64,000 nt of DNA from Alphaproteobacteria bacterium (GCA_021774625.1 JAJFIV010000008.1:175392-239391); one strand, 5' to 3'; numbered from the stretch's first letter, positions 17,171-26,136 are shown. Made by a program: numbers and translations. The notes: generated by a model from the letters alone, not told the origin.

Positions 17171-17608
17171 CTATTTCTTGCTGCGATCCTCGGCATCCTT
17201 ATTCAGGAAATGACGGATGCGGCGCAGCAGGTCGGCAGGAATCGGTTTCGCCTTATTGGCCTTGGCATCGGTGAAGACGAGGATTTGCTTCACCCTTACC
17301 CTTTCCTCGCCACGGCAGGACACGGTGATTGCAAGGTGGCAGGATCGCTTGCCGAGCTCGACCACTTCCAGTGAAAAGGTCAGCCGGTCGCCCATCATGG
17401 ACGGGTTCGCGAAATCCACGGTGAAATGCACCGTCGGCGTCGCCAGATTGCGGTGATGCAAAAGCCCGGCGAAGCTGACCTCAAGCCCATCCTCGAACCA
17501 GTCTTCGACGACGCCGTTGATCATTTCAAAGTAACGGGCATGAAAAACAATACCCGCGGGATCACAATGGGCGAAGCGGACCAGCACCTCCCGTTGATAC
17601 GCACTCAT
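17171..17608 (-). CDS. 4-hydroxybenzoyl-CoA thioesterase-type acyl-CoA thioesterase
   Basis: 145 residues from ATG at 17608, preceded by GGAGG; the frame extends 19 residues further upstream without features. Hotdog fold of the 4HBT class: VRFAHCDPAGIVFHARYFEMI contains the catalytic Asp16, followed by the long helix GVVEDWFEDGL and the strands PTVHFTVDFANPSMMGDRL. Hydrolyses aromatic or branched acyl-CoAs in the cytoplasm. No catabolic operon around it indicates the substrate. Confidence 0.87.
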   Translation of the reverse strand: MSAYQREVLVRFAHCDPAGIVFHARYFEMINGVVEDWFEDGLEVSFAGLLHHRNLATPTVHFTVDFANPSMMGDRLTFSLEVVELGKRSCHLAITVSCRGEERVRVKQILVFTDAKANKAKPIPADLLRRIRHFLNKDAEDRSKK

Positions 17609-17726
17609 AAAACCTCCATACCGTTTTGCCGTAAATTTATTGCTGACCATTGCACGCTTTGGCAATCGAATCTAGCCAAACCCCCCTTTTGATTGTATAC
17701 TTGCCCCCAATTAGTCGGGAGGGCAC

Positions 17727-18263
17727 GTGAGCAAAGACCATGAGGATTTGCTGCTGGCGTTAAGGGAGTTCAGACATTCCCTTGACCGTGCAACACGGCA
17801 GCCTGGTAATGATCCTACGCTTCCACAAATCAGCAAGGATGCAATCGACTGGCTCGGCCGATATGAATATCGCCTGGCGGAAGCGGCAAGCGAAGCCGCT
17901 TCCGGTAGCGCTGTCCCTTTCTCGTTAATAACTCAACAGAAGAATCTGGCCCGGTCCGTCAGGACCATCGGCCAGCCCTTACAGGTGGCCGACGGGATCA
18001 ACGGCAGCGATGTCTGGTCGCTTTTTGAAATTATGCTCTCCGTTCTGCCGGGCAAGGAACACGTGCCCGGTATTCCGCCGCCACCGCCACCGCCGCAACT
18101 GGATGCGGGAAAGGGCCCGCTGCCGCCCGGTAACATCCGCACAATGATCGGCACGAAACAGATGAAATCCCTGCAAAGGACGGCCCGCGCCATGTCCGGC
18201 CGGTCGGTTGCCGGGACCTTCAATATTACCCCTGTGAACCCCGGCGTTAAGGACCTTCTCTGA
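17727..18263 (+). CDS. Unrecognised soluble protein with polyproline stretch, partner of the next gene
   Basis: 178 residues from GTG at 17727 with SD GGGAGG. No signal sequence or membrane helix, so probably cytoplasmic. Residues 1-70 are helical and charged, 110-125 contain seven consecutive prolines (GIPPPPPPPQLDAG), and the C-terminal part (IGTKQMKSLQRTARAMSGRS) is basic. The stop codon overlaps the start of the next gene (TGATG), so the pair is translated together. I recognise no family. The two proteins share polyproline segments, which suggests a common binding partner or a translation-speed control by EF-P; both are inference. Confidence 0.75.
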   Translation: MSKDHEDLLLALREFRHSLDRATRQPGNDPTLPQISKDAIDWLGRYEYRLAEAASEAASGSAVPFSLITQQKNLARSVRTIGQPLQVADGINGSDVWSLFEIMLSVLPGKEHVPGIPPPPPPPQLDAGKGPLPPGNIRTMIGTKQMKSLQRTARAMSGRSVAGTFNITPVNPGVKDLL

Positions 18264-19375
18264 TGCTTGGTCAGTTGACCAATCTGCTGGGAAAGCATTT
18301 TGCAATCGGCTATTTTCTCCCTGCAATCCTGCTGGCCTTTGGTTTTCTTGAGCTGGCACATTTATTCGACAAGCTTACGGATCTGCAGATAAACCTGATT
18401 TCCGGCGGATGGGTTGATAACATCTACCTCGCGCTTTTTATTGCGCTCTTTGCGGTTTTTCTGCTTGCCCTCAATTTTAATATCATCCGGTTTTTGGAGG
18501 GATATCACCGTTTCAATCCCTTTCGCCTGCTGTTCCTGATCCCTTTCGCCATAGGGAATGAGCGAAAGGAATATCTCGGAATGGTCAAAAACTATGATGC
18601 GGCCAACCGGAATTACTGGGCGGCGGTTGCCGCCGATCCCGAGAGCCCCGCGGTATTAAGCGCCCGGTATACCCTTGGTGATCAACAGATCGCCCTTGCT
18701 AAACGGTTTCCAGAACTGGAGGGGCAGCCCCATGAATTGGTCAAAGCCGCCGAGAACACCGATGATGCGGTCAAGGAGCGCATATTGCCGACTGCCTTCG
18801 GCAATACCATCCGCGCATTTGAGGATTATCCCGCCGTTGTTTATGGCTTTGACGCCATTCAGGGCTGGGTGCGGATCGAAGCCATTATGAATTCCACGCT
18901 TGGCAACGCAATCCAGGATGAAAAGTCCCGGGTTGATTTCTGGGCCAATCTGTGGGGCGGCAGTCTCTTTCTGGTGCTGGCCTATGCCGGGTTGGCCTTT
19001 GTGGAATATTGGCGGTTCGGTTTTTTTCTTTTCCCTTATCTCTGGTTTCCTTTCGGCATGATCGTGCTGTCGGTTATTTTTGCAAAAGCCGCGCAAAAGG
19101 CGGCCTACCAGTGGGGTGTTTCAATCCGGGCGGCGATAGATTTAACCCTGCCCAACCTGGCCAAGACCCTGGGGTATACCCTGCCCGCCAGCGCAGCGAA
19201 AAAGAAAGAGTTCTGGCAGAAAGTCAGCAAACTGTTTGTTCTGAGGAACCATGCGGCGCTTCAGGATCTGGACCCCTATGTTCCGGGTACCGCGGCCCCG
19301 CCTCCGCCGCCAAAAGCAGCAAAGCGGTCAAAGAAAGCGGCCATGCCGCCCCCACCCGCCGAGCTTGATCCTTAA
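18263..19375 (+). CDS. Unrecognised membrane protein with proline-rich cytoplasmic tail
   Basis: 370 residues. Predicted helices at about 14-32, 52-76, 86-98 (weak), 234-254 and 258-282. A soluble segment of about 130 residues lies between the second and third pair, with conserved-looking FGNTIRAFEDYPAVVYGFDAIQGWVRIEAIM. The tail after residue 290 is basic and ends in two proline clusters (APPPPPPK, MPPPPAE). I know of similar uncharacterised membrane proteins with an F-G-N-x-x-R-A-x-E-x-Y motif, but not of any assigned role. Overlaps the preceding gene by one base, indicating a two-component unit. Confidence 0.75.
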   Translation: MLGQLTNLLGKHFAIGYFLPAILLAFGFLELAHLFDKLTDLQINLISGGWVDNIYLALFIALFAVFLLALNFNIIRFLEGYHRFNPFRLLFLIPFAIGNERKEYLGMVKNYDAANRNYWAAVAADPESPAVLSARYTLGDQQIALAKRFPELEGQPHELVKAAENTDDAVKERILPTAFGNTIRAFEDYPAVVYGFDAIQGWVRIEAIMNSTLGNAIQDEKSRVDFWANLWGGSLFLVLAYAGLAFVEYWRFGFFLFPYLWFPFGMIVLSVIFAKAAQKAAYQWGVSIRAAIDLTLPNLAKTLGYTLPASAAKKKEFWQKVSKLFVLRNHAALQDLDPYVPGTAAPPPPPKAAKRSKKAAMPPPPAELDP

Positions 19376-19377
19376 AA

Positions 19378-20946
19378 TTACTGGAGCCGGCCGATCACTT
19401 TGGTTGCGATGGCAAGCAGGGCAGCCATGCCGGTGCGGCTGCGATATTCCGCGTCGCTCCCCAGGGCCCGGCGTTCTTCAGCTGTGCAATAACCGGCGCG
19501 GATCAGATTGGGCAGGTTGTTCCTCGCCGCGCCGGGGCGTAAAACCGCCGGCGTCGCCATTCGTCCGCTGACGGCGGAAACCGCCTCGCTCCAGATCCGG
19601 TCATCGGCGCCGCTAAACCGATAGGCAATCGCGGGAAACAGCTCGATTTCATAGCGTTCCATTTCCCCGCCGGCCGCCAAAGCGCCAATCATGGACTCGA
19701 CGGACTGAAGCAGGTTTTCGGCGTCCCCGTCCGGCGGATAGGGGAAGCGCTCGGTAAAATGAATTTCGTCATTCTGCTTGTCAATGGAGACGGGGTAGCC
19801 GGTAATCCGGCCGGCGTGGCCGCCCGACATGCGATCCAGCCAATAGCGGCCAACGGCCCGCTGGCTGTTTTCCTGGAACCGCAGGTTATTCGCCGCCTTT
19901 TCCATATAATCAAACAGATGCAGCAACGCGGTCGCCAGATCACCGCCTTCTGTTTCCGATACGGTCAGCAGAAGTTCGTCCTGCCGCCGGTCGGTCATGA
20001 TGGAAAATCCGCCGCCATTATTGGCTATATACGCACCGGCAAAGGCCGATAGCGCGGCTTCGGCCTGTTCGAGATTTTGTCCCCTCAATTCCGCTGTCGC
20101 CGATGGCCGTTCACTGCCGGGGGCGGCCAGCCCGATATTTTCAATATAAATCCCGCGGCGGCGGCGATTATTTTCATCATCGGCAAACATGACCGTCAAA
20201 TCCGCATAGCCTTCCGTACCGGTCACCACCGGTTCGCACCCGTCCAGCACAATAACCGATGCTCCGGCCTGAAAAAGGGACATAACGTGTTCCACCGCGC
20301 TGCCGTCAACATCAAGGATGAGGCTAACGGGAGCAGGACGGTGGATTTGAAGGGGCTGCAGGGATTCCATCGCCAAAATAAGCGGCGCGGCATAGGAAGC
20401 GGAAATCGCGCCAAGGCCGGCCACCGGTTCAGCGGTTCTTGCAGCCCAGGCGCTTTCGCTGATAGCGGGCTGGCTGTAAAAGACCATACCGCCCTCAAGT
20501 TCGCCATTGCTGGCCGGCAGCGTCACCTGAACGGCGCTGTCCCCCAGCAGCGAGAGATCAAGACCCGCGCCACCGGCAATGGGATCAAGCAATTGCAGGA
20601 TTCGCCCTGCGGCGCTTTGGGGCCCGCCCGCTTCGTGAATCGCCGTCATAAGGTCAGCGCTGCGTTCTATCGCAGCGTCAACCGCCATTGACTGATTATA
20701 GGCGCCGAGCAGCCTTAAAATTGCCTTTTTGTCAGTGCCGGCGAGAGACGCTCCCACCTGGTATCCGGTAATGGCGCGGGCGTTCACTGCGTCACCCTCG
20801 GGCCTTTCCCGATACGCGGCGATAAAATCGCCAAAATCGCGGTATCTTTCCGCAGCGCGCGGCTGATCGGGCACATTTTCCTGTGCCGCTAAAGAACCCT
20901 CCCCCGCAATCATCAAAGGGATCAATATGAAAAATGCCCGAATCAT
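19378..20946 (-). CDS. Secreted protein of unknown function
   Basis: 522 residues with a signal peptide (FFILIPLMIAGEGSLAAQE). No recognisable catalytic motif. The mature protein looks mixed alpha/beta, is acidic, and contains two cysteines (CEPVV near residue 240 and YCTAEE near 483), which could form a disulfide. It has no membrane anchor beyond the signal peptide. Convergent with the proline-rich membrane protein (2-bp gap) and divergent from queC, so it stands as a single transcription unit. I do not recognise a family. Confidence 0.7.
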   Translation of the reverse strand: MIRAFFILIPLMIAGEGSLAAQENVPDQPRAAERYRDFGDFIAAYRERPEGDAVNARAITGYQVGASLAGTDKKAILRLLGAYNQSMAVDAAIERSADLMTAIHEAGGPQSAAGRILQLLDPIAGGAGLDLSLLGDSAVQVTLPASNGELEGGMVFYSQPAISESAWAARTAEPVAGLGAISASYAAPLILAMESLQPLQIHRPAPVSLILDVDGSAVEHVMSLFQAGASVIVLDGCEPVVTGTEGYADLTVMFADDENNRRRRGIYIENIGLAAPGSERPSATAELRGQNLEQAEAALSAFAGAYIANNGGGFSIMTDRRQDELLLTVSETEGGDLATALLHLFDYMEKAANNLRFQENSQRAVGRYWLDRMSGGHAGRITGYPVSIDKQNDEIHFTERFPYPPDGDAENLLQSVESMIGALAAGGEMERYEIELFPAIAYRFSGADDRIWSEAVSAVSGRMATPAVLRPGAARNNLPNLIRAGYCTAEERRALGSDAEYRSRTGMAALLAIATKVIGRLQ

Positions 20947-21005
20947 GTTTTCTTCTTATAGCAGACGTTGCATAAGGCCGACAGCTTCCATTAGAAACGG
21001 TCATT

Positions 21006-21698
21006 ATGACGGAAAAATTAAAGAGCGCAGTGATACTGTTAAGCGGCGGACTGGATTCCGCAACCTGCCTGGCGATTGCCAGGGCGGCCGGCTATGACAA
21101 CCATGCCCTTTCCTTTCGTTACGGACAGCGCCATGCGGTGGAGCTCACCGCGGCCGAAGAAATTGCCGGGACCAGCGGCGCGGCCAGCCATAGGATCGTC
21201 AATATCGATCTCGGAACATTCGGCGGCAGCGCCCTGACGAGCGACATTCCCGTGCCCAAGGGCCGGTCCTGGGCGGCAATGGACGCGGAAATCCCTGTCA
21301 CCTACGTTCCCGCCCGCAATACAGTGTTTCTGTCTTACGCGCTCGGACTTGCGGAAGTGCTCGGCGCATCGAATATCTTCATCGGCGTCAATGCACTTGA
21401 TTATTCCGGTTATCCGGATTGCCGCCCCGCATTCATTGCGGCTTTTGAAAAACTCGCCAATCTTGCCACCAGAGCCGGGGCCGAGGGTGGAACGATGCGC
21501 ATCCAGGCTCCCCTGCTTCATATGACCAAGGCCGACATTATCCTGGAGGGAGCGCGCCTGGGCGTCGATTTCAGCCAGACAATCAGTTGTTATGACCCGG
21601 ATGATAAAGGCCGGGCCTGCGGCAGCTGCGATTCCTGTCTTTTGCGCAAAAGGGGTTTTGCTGAAGCCGGCATTCCAGATCCCACACTCTATAAATAA
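21006..21698 (+). CDS. queC: 7-cyano-7-deazaguanine synthase
   Basis: 230 residues. The ATP-PP loop [12 protein letters not shown] (residues 11-22) and the C-terminal zinc site [24 protein letters not shown] are both intact; [16 protein letters not shown] is the family signature. Converts 7-carboxy-7-deazaguanine to preQ0 with ammonia and ATP in queuosine synthesis. queE and queF lie 3-4 kb downstream, separated by a transporter, a ferredoxin-like protein and a MarR gene on other strands, so the que genes form a locus but not an operon. Confidence 0.96.
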   Translation: MTEKLKSAVILLSGGLDSATCLAIARAAGYDNHALSFRYGQRHAVELTAAEEIAGTSGAASHRIVNIDLGTFGGSALTSDIPVPKGRSWAAMDAEIPVTYVPARNTVFLSYALGLAEVLGASNIFIGVNALDYSGYPDCRPAFIAAFEKLANLATRAGAEGGTMRIQAPLLHMTKADIILEGARLGVDFSQTISCYDPDDKGRACGSCDSCLLRKRGFAEAGIPDPTLYK

Positions 21699-21712
21699 CC
21701 CTGAACCAGGGC

Positions 21713-23089
21713 CTATCCGGTTACCGCATCGATCAGGACGATCAGAATGGCGATGGGCGCCAGATAGCGGACAATGATCTGCCAGTAACGATAGCCGCCC
21801 TCTTTGCGGAAAGTCAGGATTTCACGGGTCAGTTTGCTCTTTAATATCCAGCCGGCAAACAGTGTGATCAGCAGCGCGTTAAGCGGCAGAATGATGCTGG
21901 AGACAGCAAAATCCACGGTGCCGAAAATGGATTTATCGGCCAGGCCATCAATCAGGGCCATGGGCCGGACATCGTTCAGAATATTGAAGGAAAAAAGCGA
22001 CGGCAGCCCCAAAACTCCTGCGGCTCCTCCGGCAATGGCGGCAACGCCCAACCGGGGCATATCGGTCAGTTTTTCTTCCAGCCAGCTGACCACCGGCTCC
22101 AGCATCCCGATAGAGGATGTCAGCGCAGCAAAAAACAGCAGGATAAAAAACAGCGGCCCGATAATTTGCCCGCCGGGCATTTCACCAAAACCGATCGGCA
22201 GGGTGACAAAAATCAGCTCCGGCCCTTCCGCCGGGCTAAGGCCGGCGCTAAATACGATGGGGAAGATGGCAAGACCCGCCAGCACCGCGACAACCGTGTC
22301 CGCCGTGCAGATAAAGGCGGCCGCCCGCGGCAAGGAAGTCTTGGACTTCAGATAAGCCCCGTAGGTGATCATGGCGCCCACGCCGATGGCGACCGAGAAA
22401 AAGGCCTGCCCCATGGCCATCAGCACCCCTTTGGAATTTAGCTGGCTGAAATCCGGGTAAAACAGGAAATCCACCGCGCGGCCAAACCCTTCGGTGAATG
22501 CGCCGTAAACAACGAGTATCATCAGCAGTATAAATAACAGCGGCATCATCAGTTTGGTCGCCCATTCGATGCCGCCCTTTATGCCGCGCCCGACAATCCA
22601 CACCGTGATCGCGATAAAGGTGAAGTGGACCAGAGACATCAGGCCAATCCTGTTCTGGAATTCTCCGAACAGGGCGCCTGATGTCTCCGCCGTCAGGCCG
22701 GAAAATTGCCCGGACGCCCCGGCATAAATATAATAAAAGGACCAGCCGGCCACTATGGCGTAATAACTCAGCCCGACAAACGGCGCCAGCACGCTCATCC
22801 AGCCAATGGAACTCCAGAATTTGCTGACTTGCAGATCGCTGGTCAGCCGCCGCATGCTTTCAACGGCACTGGCGCCTCCCAGCTTGCCGATCACCAGCTC
22901 CCCGGCCATGATCGGGAAGGAAATCACCGCGACAAAAATAATATAGATCAGCACAAAGGCGCCGCCGCCATTTTCCCCGGCGATGAAAGGGAAGCGCCAC
23001 AGATTGCCAAGGCCGATGGCCACCCCGACGGCCGCCAGCATAAAGCCCCAGCGCGACGACCACTCCCTGTTTGCGACCTGCCCCGCCAT
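21713..23089 (-). CDS. Sodium-dependent transporter of the NSS (SNF) family
   Basis: 458 residues with about 11 membrane helices, short like the bacterial MhsT/LeuT members. The N-terminal first helix motif VGVAIGLGNLWRFPFIAGENGGGAF is the unwound TM1 that binds Na+ and substrate; SVAIGVGAMITYGAYL is TM6. Imports amino acids or related solutes with Na+, which suits a marine setting. Converges on queC with a 14-bp gap, and is read away from the reductase-like gene upstream (18-bp gap), with which it may be co-transcribed. Confidence 0.92.
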   Translation of the reverse strand: MAGQVANREWSSRWGFMLAAVGVAIGLGNLWRFPFIAGENGGGAFVLIYIIFVAVISFPIMAGELVIGKLGGASAVESMRRLTSDLQVSKFWSSIGWMSVLAPFVGLSYYAIVAGWSFYYIYAGASGQFSGLTAETSGALFGEFQNRIGLMSLVHFTFIAITVWIVGRGIKGGIEWATKLMMPLLFILLMILVVYGAFTEGFGRAVDFLFYPDFSQLNSKGVLMAMGQAFFSVAIGVGAMITYGAYLKSKTSLPRAAAFICTADTVVAVLAGLAIFPIVFSAGLSPAEGPELIFVTLPIGFGEMPGGQIIGPLFFILLFFAALTSSIGMLEPVVSWLEEKLTDMPRLGVAAIAGGAAGVLGLPSLFSFNILNDVRPMALIDGLADKSIFGTVDFAVSSIILPLNALLITLFAGWILKSKLTREILTFRKEGGYRYWQIIVRYLAPIAILIVLIDAVTG

Positions 23090-23107
23090 ATATCCCTCCC
23101 CTTACTG

Positions 23108-24346
23108 TTACTTTTGGATCAGGCCCTGCCACCAGTCTTTGGGCCTGACGCGTCCAGCATGACCTATTTTATCACTGAACCAAAGCCCTAATCGACGCAG
23201 GCTGGTGCCGAGCAGGAACCTGATCAGTTTGGAGGACAGTTTTTTATAGTCCCGGTTATAAGGACAGACGCGCAGGCAGATCGCGCAGTCCGACTTGAGC
23301 CTGATCCAGTAACCGAAGCATTTTTCGCAGTCCGCCGTCCATTTGACCACGCCTTTGATGCTGGACCGGTTATGGACCGTATCATCCGGCGCACCGAACG
23401 GCAGGGCCTTCGGCGGGCAGGCATCGGCACAGCGGGTGCAGATATCGCAGGTTTTGCGCACTCCGATGACTTTCGGCGCATCATGGCTCAGCGGCAGATC
23501 CGTGAAAATTTTTGAAAAACGCACCCTGGGGCCAAATTCTTTGGTGATCACCATCTGATTACGGCCATATTCCCCTAGCCCGGCCTTGATTGCATAGGGA
23601 ATGACCAGGGCGGTGTCATTGAGCGATCCCACCGCCTGATAGCCGAGGTTGCAGATATATTGCGAGAGCTGCGCGGCGAGCCCGGCTTCCCTGGAATAAC
23701 CGAGACCAACCGCTGATCCGGCCAGCGCCGACGGGTATGTCTGGACCAGGCTGTAATCCATGGCGCAGGCGAGAACGATGACGCTGGTCAGCCCGTCCGG
23801 CAGATCGTTGGGCTTTTCCTCCATGGTTTTCGCGTCGGCACGGAATTCATAAACCCAGCGCGGATCATAGGCCGTGATGCCGACCAGATCGGCGCCGAAC
23901 AGCCTGGCGATGCGTTTGATTTCCGCCGCCATTCGCGGCGGATCCGGCGGCTCGATTTTTTCCGGCGCCACCGGCATGGTCGGTTCCAGCGGGTCGAGAA
24001 ACCCTTCCCGCAGGCCGCGGCTTTCCGTATTTCGTGTGGAATAGGCATCCGACACGGCCCAGGCCGCATTGCGCAGGGCAAAATCCTTTTGGGTAAAGCC
24101 CTCTCCCTTGCGCGGGCTGGCTTCCATCCGATAGCTGTCGAAAAAGCCGCGGGCATGATCGGACTTCACGGCGTCATCCCACCAGGACCGGCAGAAGGCG
24201 TCATTGCGCTGGCTGAACCGCTCAAAATCCGCCGTCACGATAAATCCGGCCGCCGCATCCGATGCCGCCTGTTCCGCAGTTATCCCAGGATCAGCCGGCG
24301 GCTTATTGGCGGGCCAGCCCCGTGGCTTATGATTCTCTGTCGTCAT
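23108..24346 (-). CDS. Reductive-dehalogenase-like double [4Fe-4S] protein
   Basis: 412 residues. Residues 130-320 are a corrinoid-type reductase fold related to QueG and RdhA (LFGADLVGITAYDPRWVYE, NDTALVIPYAIKAGLGEYGRNQMVITKEFGPRVRFSKIFTDLPL). Two ferredoxin clusters follow: CDICTRCADACPPKALP and CEKCFGYWIRLKSDCAICLRVCPYNRD. There is no Tat signal and no predicted membrane anchor, unlike respiratory RdhA, so it should be soluble. Possible roles are organohalide reduction or an epoxyqueuosine-type reduction, since queE/queF are near. Divergent from a MarR gene with only 38 bp between starts. Confidence 0.82.
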   Translation of the reverse strand: MTTENHKPRGWPANKPPADPGITAEQAASDAAAGFIVTADFERFSQRNDAFCRSWWDDAVKSDHARGFFDSYRMEASPRKGEGFTQKDFALRNAAWAVSDAYSTRNTESRGLREGFLDPLEPTMPVAPEKIEPPDPPRMAAEIKRIARLFGADLVGITAYDPRWVYEFRADAKTMEEKPNDLPDGLTSVIVLACAMDYSLVQTYPSALAGSAVGLGYSREAGLAAQLSQYICNLGYQAVGSLNDTALVIPYAIKAGLGEYGRNQMVITKEFGPRVRFSKIFTDLPLSHDAPKVIGVRKTCDICTRCADACPPKALPFGAPDDTVHNRSSIKGVVKWTADCEKCFGYWIRLKSDCAICLRVCPYNRDYKKLSSKLIRFLLGTSLRRLGLWFSDKIGHAGRVRPKDWWQGLIQK

Positions 24347-24367
24347 GATTGATTGATAGCAAATTGT

Positions 24368-24381
24368 TTGATATCCATCAA
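24368..24381. promoter_or_regulatory. Probable MarR operator between divergent genes
   Basis: TTGAT-ATCC-ATCAA is a perfect inverted repeat in the 38-bp gap between the reductase-like gene and the MarR gene; a further TTGATTGAT lies 20 bases to the left. Position and symmetry suit autoregulation and joint control of the divergent reductase. Confidence 0.55.
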
Positions 24382-24384
24382 TAT

Positions 24385-24828
24385 ATGAAAAAAACTGCCG
24401 GGATATTAAAGAACGGGCCGCTGGCTGACATGATCGGCTTCCGGTTGCGGATTGCCCAGAGCGCGGCGGAGCGCGCCTTTATGGCGGCAGTGCAGGGCAC
24501 GGCGCCAACCGGTCACTTTACAATTCTCACACTGGTCCGGGAAAATCCTGGCAGCCGTCAGTCCGCGATTGCACGCGCCGCCCATCTTGACCGTTCGAGC
24601 CTCGTGCCGGTGCTGGATCAGTTGGAAAATCTTGGTCTGGTGGAACGCAGGAAGCATAAAACAGACCGCCGCGCCCATGCCCTCTATCTCACGGATGCCG
24701 GACAGGCGGCCCTGAAAAAGCTTGAAAGAGCCGTTATGAAGCTGGAAAAGCAGGTGCGCGAGGCACTGGGCGGAAATCGCACGGAAAGCCTGCTGCGCGA
24801 TCTGGAAGACTTCAGCGCGCTTTTCTGA
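24385..24828 (+). CDS. MarR family transcriptional regulator
   Basis: 147 residues from ATG at 24385; an in-frame TTG at 24349 would place the palindrome inside the gene and is less likely. No clear SD precedes the ATG. Winged helix: GHFTILTLVRENPGSRQSAIARAAHLDRSSLVPVLDQLENLGLVERRKHKTDRRAHALYLTDAG, with recognition helix and a DRR wing tip as in MarR/OhrR. Candidate controller of the divergent reductase-like gene. queE starts 11 bp downstream and may be co-transcribed. Confidence 0.87.
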   Translation: MKKTAGILKNGPLADMIGFRLRIAQSAAERAFMAAVQGTAPTGHFTILTLVRENPGSRQSAIARAAHLDRSSLVPVLDQLENLGLVERRKHKTDRRAHALYLTDAGQAALKKLERAVMKLEKQVREALGGNRTESLLRDLEDFSALF

Positions 24829-24839
24829 TACGGCAAGCT

Positions 24840-25481
24840 ATGACCTACAGCGTCAAATCTGTTTTCTATACCCTGCAGGGCGAAGGCGCGCAGACCGGAC
24901 GGCCTTCGGTCTTTCTGCGTTTTGCCGGCTGCAATCTGTGGTCCGGGCTGGAAAAGGACCGGACGGATGCGGTGTGTCAATTCTGCGATACGGATTTTGT
25001 CGGGACGGATGGCGAAGGCGGCGGCAAATTCAGGACGGCCGGCGAACTGGCGGACAAGGTTGCCGCAACCTGGCGGCAAAATGCCAGTGGGGATACCTTG
25101 CCCTATGTGGTCTGCACCGGCGGCGAACCGCTGCTTCAGCTAGACCGGCCGCTTATTGACGCGCTGCATGCACACCGCTTTGAAATCGCCATTGAAACCA
25201 ACGGCACCATCAAGGCCCCGGACGATATTGACTGGATCTGCGTCAGCCCCAAGGCGGACGCGCCGCTTTTACAAACATCCGGCCATGAGCTTAAACTGGT
25301 CTACCCGCAGGAAACAGCCCCGCCGGAGCGCTTCACCCCTCTCAATTTCCGCCATTTCTTCCTTCAGCCCATGGATGGCCCGCGGCGGACACAGAATATA
25401 TGTCTTACCGCCAGATATTGCCGGACCAACCCGCAATGGCGCATCAGCCTGCAAACCCACAAGATGATCGATATCGAATGA
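24840..25481 (+). CDS. queE: 7-carboxy-7-deazaguanine synthase
   Basis: 213 residues. Radical-SAM protein with the QueE substrate loop YTLQGEGAQTGRPSVFLRFAGCN and the atypical cluster motif CNLWSGLEK...VCQFCDTDF: one Cys, a 14-residue insert, then CxxC. VCTGGEPLLQ is the SAM-binding motif and LQPMDGP...NPQWRISLQTHKMIDIE the C-terminal signature. Makes CDG from carboxytetrahydropterin, with a [4Fe-4S] cluster and Mg2+. Confidence 0.95.
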   Translation: MTYSVKSVFYTLQGEGAQTGRPSVFLRFAGCNLWSGLEKDRTDAVCQFCDTDFVGTDGEGGGKFRTAGELADKVAATWRQNASGDTLPYVVCTGGEPLLQLDRPLIDALHAHRFEIAIETNGTIKAPDDIDWICVSPKADAPLLQTSGHELKLVYPQETAPPERFTPLNFRHFFLQPMDGPRRTQNICLTARYCRTNPQWRISLQTHKMIDIE

Positions 25482-25487
25482 TGGTTT

Positions 25488-25630
25488 GATTCGTTCGGCA
25501 GCCGCCCTGCGATACACCCTCACGCCGTTCGGGCACTCAGGGCGAGCGGTGCGCGTGTTTCTCCCATTCGGGCTGAGTGAGGCGAAGCCTCGTATCGAAG
25601 CCCGGGTGCCAAAGTGAACGGATCGAAGGA
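25488..25630. repeat. Palindromic dispersed-repeat-like element (REP type)
   Basis: A non-coding segment with nested complementary arms: GATAC (25511) with GTATC (25592), CACTCAG (25534) with CTGAGTG (25573), and outer arms around GGCAGCCG and CGGGTGCC. The text TTCGATACGAGGCTTCGCCTCACTCAG (read on the minus strand, in parts) resembles the repeats that are dispersed in hundreds of copies in some alphaproteobacterial genomes. It fills the queE-queF gap. Only one copy is in this window, so dispersal is inferred. Confidence 0.6.
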
Positions 25631-25640
25631 TGGAATTACC

Positions 25641-26105
25641 TTAACCCCGGCCGCGGTAATTTTCGACGCCGGGTTCCGGTATCCAGACGTCCTTCGGTGA
25701 CTCACCGGTCTGATAAAACACATCGATGGGAATGCCGCCCCTGGGATACCAGTAACCGGCAATGCGCAGCCATTTTGGTTTGATTTCCCGAGCAATACGG
25801 ACGGCGATGCCAACCGTGCAATCCTCATGGAAGGCCGCGTGGTTACGAAAGGCGCCCAGGAAAAGCTTCAGGGATTTGCTTTCCAGAATCAGTTGATCCG
25901 GCACATAGTCCAGCACCAGATGGGCAAAATCCGGCTGGCCGGTAACCGGACACAGCGATGTGAATTCGGGACAGGTGAAACGTACGCAATAATCCCGGTC
26001 CATGTGCGGGTTGGCAACGGCTTCCAGCCGCGACTGATCGGGACTGTCCGCAATGGCGGCGGGCCGGCCAAGCTGCGAGAGATTTTCGTTCAAATCCTTG
26101 CTCAT
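25641..26105 (-). CDS. queF: NADPH-dependent 7-cyano-7-deazaguanine reductase
   Basis: 154 residues, the short unimodular QueF. The active-site Cys52 is in [15 protein letters not shown] with the neighbouring Asp59, the QueF signature [20 protein letters not shown] follows, and the NADPH-binding region is intact. Reduces preQ0 to preQ1, the free base inserted into tRNA. Convergent with queE, with a palindromic repeat in the gap, and preceded by a small 57-residue gene on the same strand. Confidence 0.96.
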   Translation of the reverse strand: MSKDLNENLSQLGRPAAIADSPDQSRLEAVANPHMDRDYCVRFTCPEFTSLCPVTGQPDFAHLVLDYVPDQLILESKSLKLFLGAFRNHAAFHEDCTVGIAVRIAREIKPKWLRIAGYWYPRGGIPIDVFYQTGESPKDVWIPEPGVENYRGRG

Positions 26106-26136
26106 CCCGTCTTATTGTCCGGAATGAGCGAACTTG

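Noticed and set aside
25520-25828. Minus-strand frame covering the repeat and part of queF
   Set aside because: Runs through the palindromic repeat and is out of frame with queF.
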